Notes under the pieces: model-generated
What the model was told of the DNA's origin: nothing
Databases searched by the model: none
Seen by the model: only the letters and a program-made list of their open reading frames with translations
Translations under genes and position numbers: made by a program
Origin: Sphingomonas sp. ERG5
Lineage (GTDB): Bacteria > Pseudomonadota > Alphaproteobacteria > Sphingomonadales > Sphingomonadaceae
DNA: 64,000 nucleotides
NCBI RefSeq assembly: GCF_000803065.1
Contig: NZ_JSXI01000045.1
Span: forward strand, 1-64,000
Direction of reading: 5' to 3'
Shown here: one piece after another, positions 60,561 through 64,000 of the stretch
How the letters are laid out: every line of letters begins with the position of its first letter
Position numbering within the stretch: the stretch's first letter is position 1

Positions 60561-61604
60561 ATGTCTGATGAGCAGAATAATCGCGGCGCATTCCTGATCC
60601 AGGAGCATTTCTGCACCGTGATGGGGGCGCCGATCACCGCGCGCATCTGTGCTGGCCTGGCGGTCAGCCTCGATCGTGACACACGTACCGGCCGCCGGGT
60701 GCTCGACTGGCCGGGCGAGCCGACCACCGACGCTTTGCCGCTGCGGCTGGTCGGCGGGCTGCATGCGCTTGACCTGGCGGGCGTTGCGCCCGGGCTTTCC
60801 GACCTGTTCGCGGGGAGGATCGTCGAGCCCGGGGAGGTCCGGCGCGTGTTGCGCGAAAGCTTCATCACGCATGACGCGGCGCTCTATCCATGGCTTGATG
60901 GACCGCCGCAGACCAACGAAGCGGGGCGATCGGCGGCGCTGATGACTGGTCTGATCGAGGTCGCCGGGCGGCATGGGCCGAAGCTCGAACTGCTCGAGAT
61001 CGGATCGAGCGCCGGTCTCAATCTGCTGATCGACCGCTTCCGCTTCGACCTTGGCGGAACGATGGTCGGACCGGCCGAGTCGCCGGTGACGATCCGGCCC
61101 GACTGGCGCGGCGCGCGCCCTCCACAGGTGCAGGTCGAGATCGTCTCGGTGCGCGGTGTCGAGATTCAGCCGGTCGACGTGACTGACCCGAAAGCGGCGG
61201 ACCGGCTGCGCGCCTATATCTGGGCCGACAATCCCGAGCGGACCGAACGCCTGGCGCATGCGATCGCCATGATCGAGGCGCGACCGGTCGATATGGTGCA
61301 GGGCGATGCCGCGGATTGGGTCGAGGCAAGGCTGGCCGAACCGCAGGCGGCGGGTGTCACGCGCGCGCTGATGCACTCGGTGGTATGGCAATATCTCGGT
61401 CCGGAGCGGCAGGCGCGGATCGCGGCGGCGATGGCCGCCGCCGGTGCGGTCGCAACGACGGATCGACCGCTCGCCTGGGTTCGAATGGAACCGAACCGCA
61501 ATACCGCGCAGCAACAGCTGTGGGTACAGAGCTGGCCGGGGTTCGAGGAAGCCGCGCAACGCGCGACTGTGCAAGCGCATGGGGCGTGGGTGGAGCCGCT
61601 CTAG
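60561..61604 (+). CDS. DUF2332 family protein
   Basis: A 347-residue cytoplasmic protein of the DUF2332 family, function unknown. The segment [20 protein letters not shown] resembles the nucleotide-binding start of a methyltransferase-like Rossmann fold, and the C-terminal part (HSVVWQYL, then [10 protein letters not shown]) is typical of the family. ATG 60561 has AGAAGGG seven bases upstream; the frame begins at 60189 without family resemblance. It is divergent from hisG. Confidence 0.85.
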   Translation: MSDEQNNRGAFLIQEHFCTVMGAPITARICAGLAVSLDRDTRTGRRVLDWPGEPTTDALPLRLVGGLHALDLAGVAPGLSDLFAGRIVEPGEVRRVLRESFITHDAALYPWLDGPPQTNEAGRSAALMTGLIEVAGRHGPKLELLEIGSSAGLNLLIDRFRFDLGGTMVGPAESPVTIRPDWRGARPPQVQVEIVSVRGVEIQPVDVTDPKAADRLRAYIWADNPERTERLAHAIAMIEARPVDMVQGDAADWVEARLAEPQAAGVTRALMHSVVWQYLGPERQARIAAAMAAAGAVATTDRPLAWVRMEPNRNTAQQQLWVQSWPGFEEAAQRATVQAHGAWVEPL

Positions 61605-61628
61605 CTCCTGCCCGGTGCGGGAAGGATT

Positions 61629-62516
61629 TTAAGCCAGCCAATCCCGGATCGCGTTGGTCACCGCCTCGGGCGCTTCCCAGGGCACGAAATGCCCCGCATC
61701 GACCTTCACCAGCGTCATGTCGGGCACCAGCGCGTCGAGACCTTCGAGCTGGCTCGGCAACAAGGCCGCGTCCTTCATGCCCCAGATTACCAGCGTCGGC
61801 TGCCGGATCGGCGGGAAGGGCGCGTCGAGGAATGCAGGACGCTCGGGCGTTTCATCCATTGTCGGCACGACGATGGCACTGCCGCGATACCAGTTGAGCA
61901 TCGCGGTCATCGCGCCGGGCTGGCTCCATTGGTCGAGATAGATCGGCTTTTCATCGGCGACAGTGGCGAAGTCGGTGTGGCGCAGGAAGCTGCCGTCGAA
62001 AAAAGCGCTGAGCCCGATGCTCTCGATATGTTTCTCGAAATCGGGGTTGCGGAAGGCGCGGATATACTGGCTCGCCTCGCGCTGGCCGAGATCGTCGAAC
62101 ATCGTCTTCTGGAAGATATAGGGGTGTGGCGCATTGACGATGATCAGCCGCTCGACCCGATCGGCGCGGGTCAGCGCCGCCATCCAGGCAATCGCTCCAC
62201 CCCAGTCGTGCCCGACCAGCGTGAAGGTCCCGATCCCGAAATGATCGGCCAGCGCGATGAGGTCGCCGACCATCTTGTCGGGGGTGAAGTCGCTGATCGC
62301 GGCCGGTTTGGACGAGCGGGCAAAGCCGCGCTGGTCGGGCGCGAGCACGAAATTGGTCCTGGCCAGTTCGGGAATCTGATGCCGCCAGGTCCGGTGCGAT
62401 TCGGGAAAACCATGGAGCAGGATGATCGCCGGACTGGCCGGGTCGCCCGCAACCGCGACGTCGAGCGTCACACCAGTCGGCAGCGTAATGGATTGGAGGT
62501 CGAATGCTTCGGTCAT
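61629..62516 (-). CDS. Alpha/beta hydrolase, epoxide-hydrolase-like
   Basis: A 295-residue alpha/beta hydrolase. The oxyanion motif is HGFPES, the nucleophile aspartate is in GHDWGG, and the catalytic histidine is in DAGHFVPWE, matching epoxide hydrolases and related dehalogenases. A tyrosine (NWYRGS) in the cap could activate the epoxide oxygen. No signal peptide. ATG 62516 is preceded by GAGGAAGAGAAG; the frame extends to 62549. It is divergent from the MFS gene. Confidence 0.9.
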   Translation of the reverse strand: MTEAFDLQSITLPTGVTLDVAVAGDPASPAIILLHGFPESHRTWRHQIPELARTNFVLAPDQRGFARSSKPAAISDFTPDKMVGDLIALADHFGIGTFTLVGHDWGGAIAWMAALTRADRVERLIIVNAPHPYIFQKTMFDDLGQREASQYIRAFRNPDFEKHIESIGLSAFFDGSFLRHTDFATVADEKPIYLDQWSQPGAMTAMLNWYRGSAIVVPTMDETPERPAFLDAPFPPIRQPTLVIWGMKDAALLPSQLEGLDALVPDMTLVKVDAGHFVPWEAPEAVTNAIRDWLA

Positions 62517-62623
62517 CTTCTCTTCCTCTCGCGCCTGCGCGGTACTCACTGTACCGGATCAGCATAAGCGAGAGACTGGCGGGAGCAATCCCGAGCGCGC
62601 TCGCGCGACCCTGGGTCTTCTAT

Positions 62624-62635
62624 GAAATGCATTTC
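62624..62635. promoter_or_regulatory. 12-bp palindrome upstream of MFS gene
   Basis: GAAATGCATTTC is a perfect 12-bp palindrome in the 194-bp gap between the divergent hydrolase and MFS genes. It could be an operator, but such short palindromes also occur by chance. Confidence 0.3.
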
Positions 62636-62710
62636 TTGCAGGGTGGCCATTTGGCGCTAAGGTCCGTTTCAAGGTCCGCGCGACGGATCGGACAATGGAT
62701 GGGGCGGGGA

Positions 62711-63976
62711 ATGGCGATGGGCACACAGACGCGCGCGGTCATTGCGCTGATCCTGACCTATGCGGTGCTCGGCCTGCTGATGAACAGTGTCGGCGTGGTC
62801 ATCCTGCAATCGATCCGCCATTATGCGGTGACCAAGACGCATGCCTCGTCGCTGGAGGCCTGCAAGGACTTGTCGGTGGTCGCGGCCTCGTTCCTGCTCG
62901 CCACGCGCTTGCCCGCCTTCGGTTTTCGCCGCGCGCTGATCGCCTCGATGCTGATCGTCGGCGCCGGGGCGTTGCTGATGTCGATCGCCAATGCGTTCTG
63001 GATGACTCAGCTCTTCTTCGTCGTCACCGGCATCTGCTTCGGCACCGGCAAGGTCGCGACCTATGCCTCGATCGGCCTGCTGCGCCCCGACCGCGCCGGG
63101 CATGCCAGCCTGACCGGGCTGGTCGAGGGCGTGTTCATGGTCGGCGTGCTGATCGGCGTGTGGATGTTTTCCTGGTTCATCGGCGCCGATGCGACCGGCA
63201 CCGACTGGCTGCACGTCTATTGGCTGATCGCCGGCCTGTGTGCGGTCGCGGCCGGGCTCTGGGCGATCACCCCGCTTGATGAGAGCAAGGCGGAACCGGA
63301 AAGCGCGGCGGCAAAAAGCGCGGGCTGGCGGCAGATGCTGCGCCTGCTCGCGCTGCCCACCGCGATCGCCTTCCTGATCTCGATCTTCCTGTACGTGCTG
63401 ATCGAGCAGAGCATCGGCACCTGGCTGCCGACCTTCAACAACGAGATCCTCCATCTGCCGCCCGAAATGAGCGTGCAGGCGTCGAGCATCTTCGTCGCCG
63501 CGCTGGCGATCGGCCGGCTCGGCGCGAGTGCGCTGCTGCGGCGGATCCACTGGCTGAAGCTGATGCTGGCCTGCATCGTCTGTGTCGCCGCGTTGGTATT
63601 GGTGACCCTGCCGACCACGCAGGGGCTGACATTGCGCCCGGGTGTCGGCTGGCTCAATGCGCCGATCGCGGCGTATGTCTTCCCGTTGATCGGCGTGTTC
63701 ATGGCGCCGATCTATCCGACCCTGTGCTCGGTCATGCTGACCTCATTGCCGCAGGAACGACATGCGGCGATGGTCGGGCTGATGGTGATCTTTTCCGCGC
63801 TGGGCGGTACGATCGGGTCGTTCCTGACCGGTATGATCTTCCAGCATCTGTCGGGTCAGAACGCCTTCTACATGACCTTGATACCGCTGACGCTAATCGC
63901 GATCGCGCTGATCCGGTTCGACCGGATGATCGGACGTGGGCCGAAAGGGGCGGTTCCGGTCGACGCCGTTTCCTGA
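62711..63976 (+). CDS. MFS transporter
   Basis: A 421-residue inner-membrane carrier with about twelve hydrophobic segments and a central loop rich in charged residues (DESKAEPESAAAKSAGW). The layout, including LLRPDRAGHASLTGLVEG between helices, resembles the FucP-like sugar-permease branch of the MFS, but the substrate is unknown. ATG 62711 and 62717 both follow a GGGGCGGGGA stretch; upstream codons lack a hydrophobic segment. It ends 24 bp before the right edge of the window. Confidence 0.88.
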   Translation: MAMGTQTRAVIALILTYAVLGLLMNSVGVVILQSIRHYAVTKTHASSLEACKDLSVVAASFLLATRLPAFGFRRALIASMLIVGAGALLMSIANAFWMTQLFFVVTGICFGTGKVATYASIGLLRPDRAGHASLTGLVEGVFMVGVLIGVWMFSWFIGADATGTDWLHVYWLIAGLCAVAAGLWAITPLDESKAEPESAAAKSAGWRQMLRLLALPTAIAFLISIFLYVLIEQSIGTWLPTFNNEILHLPPEMSVQASSIFVAALAIGRLGASALLRRIHWLKLMLACIVCVAALVLVTLPTTQGLTLRPGVGWLNAPIAAYVFPLIGVFMAPIYPTLCSVMLTSLPQERHAAMVGLMVIFSALGGTIGSFLTGMIFQHLSGQNAFYMTLIPLTLIAIALIRFDRMIGRGPKGAVPVDAVS

Positions 63977-64000
63977 CGGGTGAACGGCTTCCGTCAGCCT

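Overview
This window looks like a chromosomal segment of a sphingomonad (Alphaproteobacteria, Sphingomonadaceae). The reasons are its high GC, two large TonB-dependent receptors, the SapC/flavin-halogenase/DUF6445 gene set typical of that group, sphingomonad-type short palindromic repeats (35675, 37633, 48963, 60468), and housekeeping blocks in a familiar order: infA-maf-RNase E/G-yacG-tRNA-Phe, and hisG-hisD-nusB-thiL followed by hppA. There is no rRNA, no IS transposase and no CRISPR array. One tRNA gene is present.

Region 1 (1-14.2 kb) is a nutrient-capture and modification locus. On the left are a partial gene (possibly SapC), a DUF6445 protein with a 2-oxoglutarate-oxygenase-like residue set, an MFS carrier and a secreted GH3 beta-glucosidase. 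A divergent promoter carrying two 14-bp inverted operator copies then leads into a TonB receptor, two different flavin-dependent halogenase paralogues, SapC, a Cupin_8/JmjC-like oxygenase and a LacI regulator. The genes are tightly packed, several overlapping by 4-8 bp. The LacI protein probably senses a glycoside and binds the operators.

Region 2 (14.2-21.8 kb) is accessory. It holds an M23 peptidase, then what looks like a remnant of an extracellular contractile injection system (full-length tail sheath, DUF5908, LysM-like protein, and a 96-aa piece of the tape-measure protein). The tape-measure piece runs into an opposing glycosyltransferase gene, which overlaps an 831-aa protein fusing a DegT aminotransferase to a flavoprotein.

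Region 3 (21.8-33 kb) carries an isoquinoline-oxidoreductase-type molybdoenzyme (IorA, IorB, dihaem cytochrome) with a crotonase, a second TonB receptor, a TPR-sulfotransferase, a 600-bp gap with an array of TCCCGCAG repeats, an AdiC-like permease and a LuxR-type solo.

Region 4 (33-47.1 kb) is a set of small units: an 8-pair cysteine zinc-finger protein, a PYROXD2-like oxidoreductase, a Rieske oxygenase with a divergent BetI-like regulator and palindromic operator, an M20 peptidase, a class-C beta-lactamase-fold hydrolase, a membrane AraC regulator, a lipoprotein and L,D-transpeptidase pair, an SDR/TetR pair with two matching operators, and MerC/DUF1826 genes flanking a Zur-like box.

Region 5 (47.1-64 kb) is mostly core: tRNA-Phe, yacG, RNase, maf, infA, a decayed LuxR fragment, an MpaB-type oxygenase, two tandem S9 peptidases with a duplicated upstream element, hppA, thiL, nusB, hisD, hisG, DUF2332, an epoxide-hydrolase-like enzyme and an MFS carrier. 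Function calls rest on reading motifs by eye; no database search was run.
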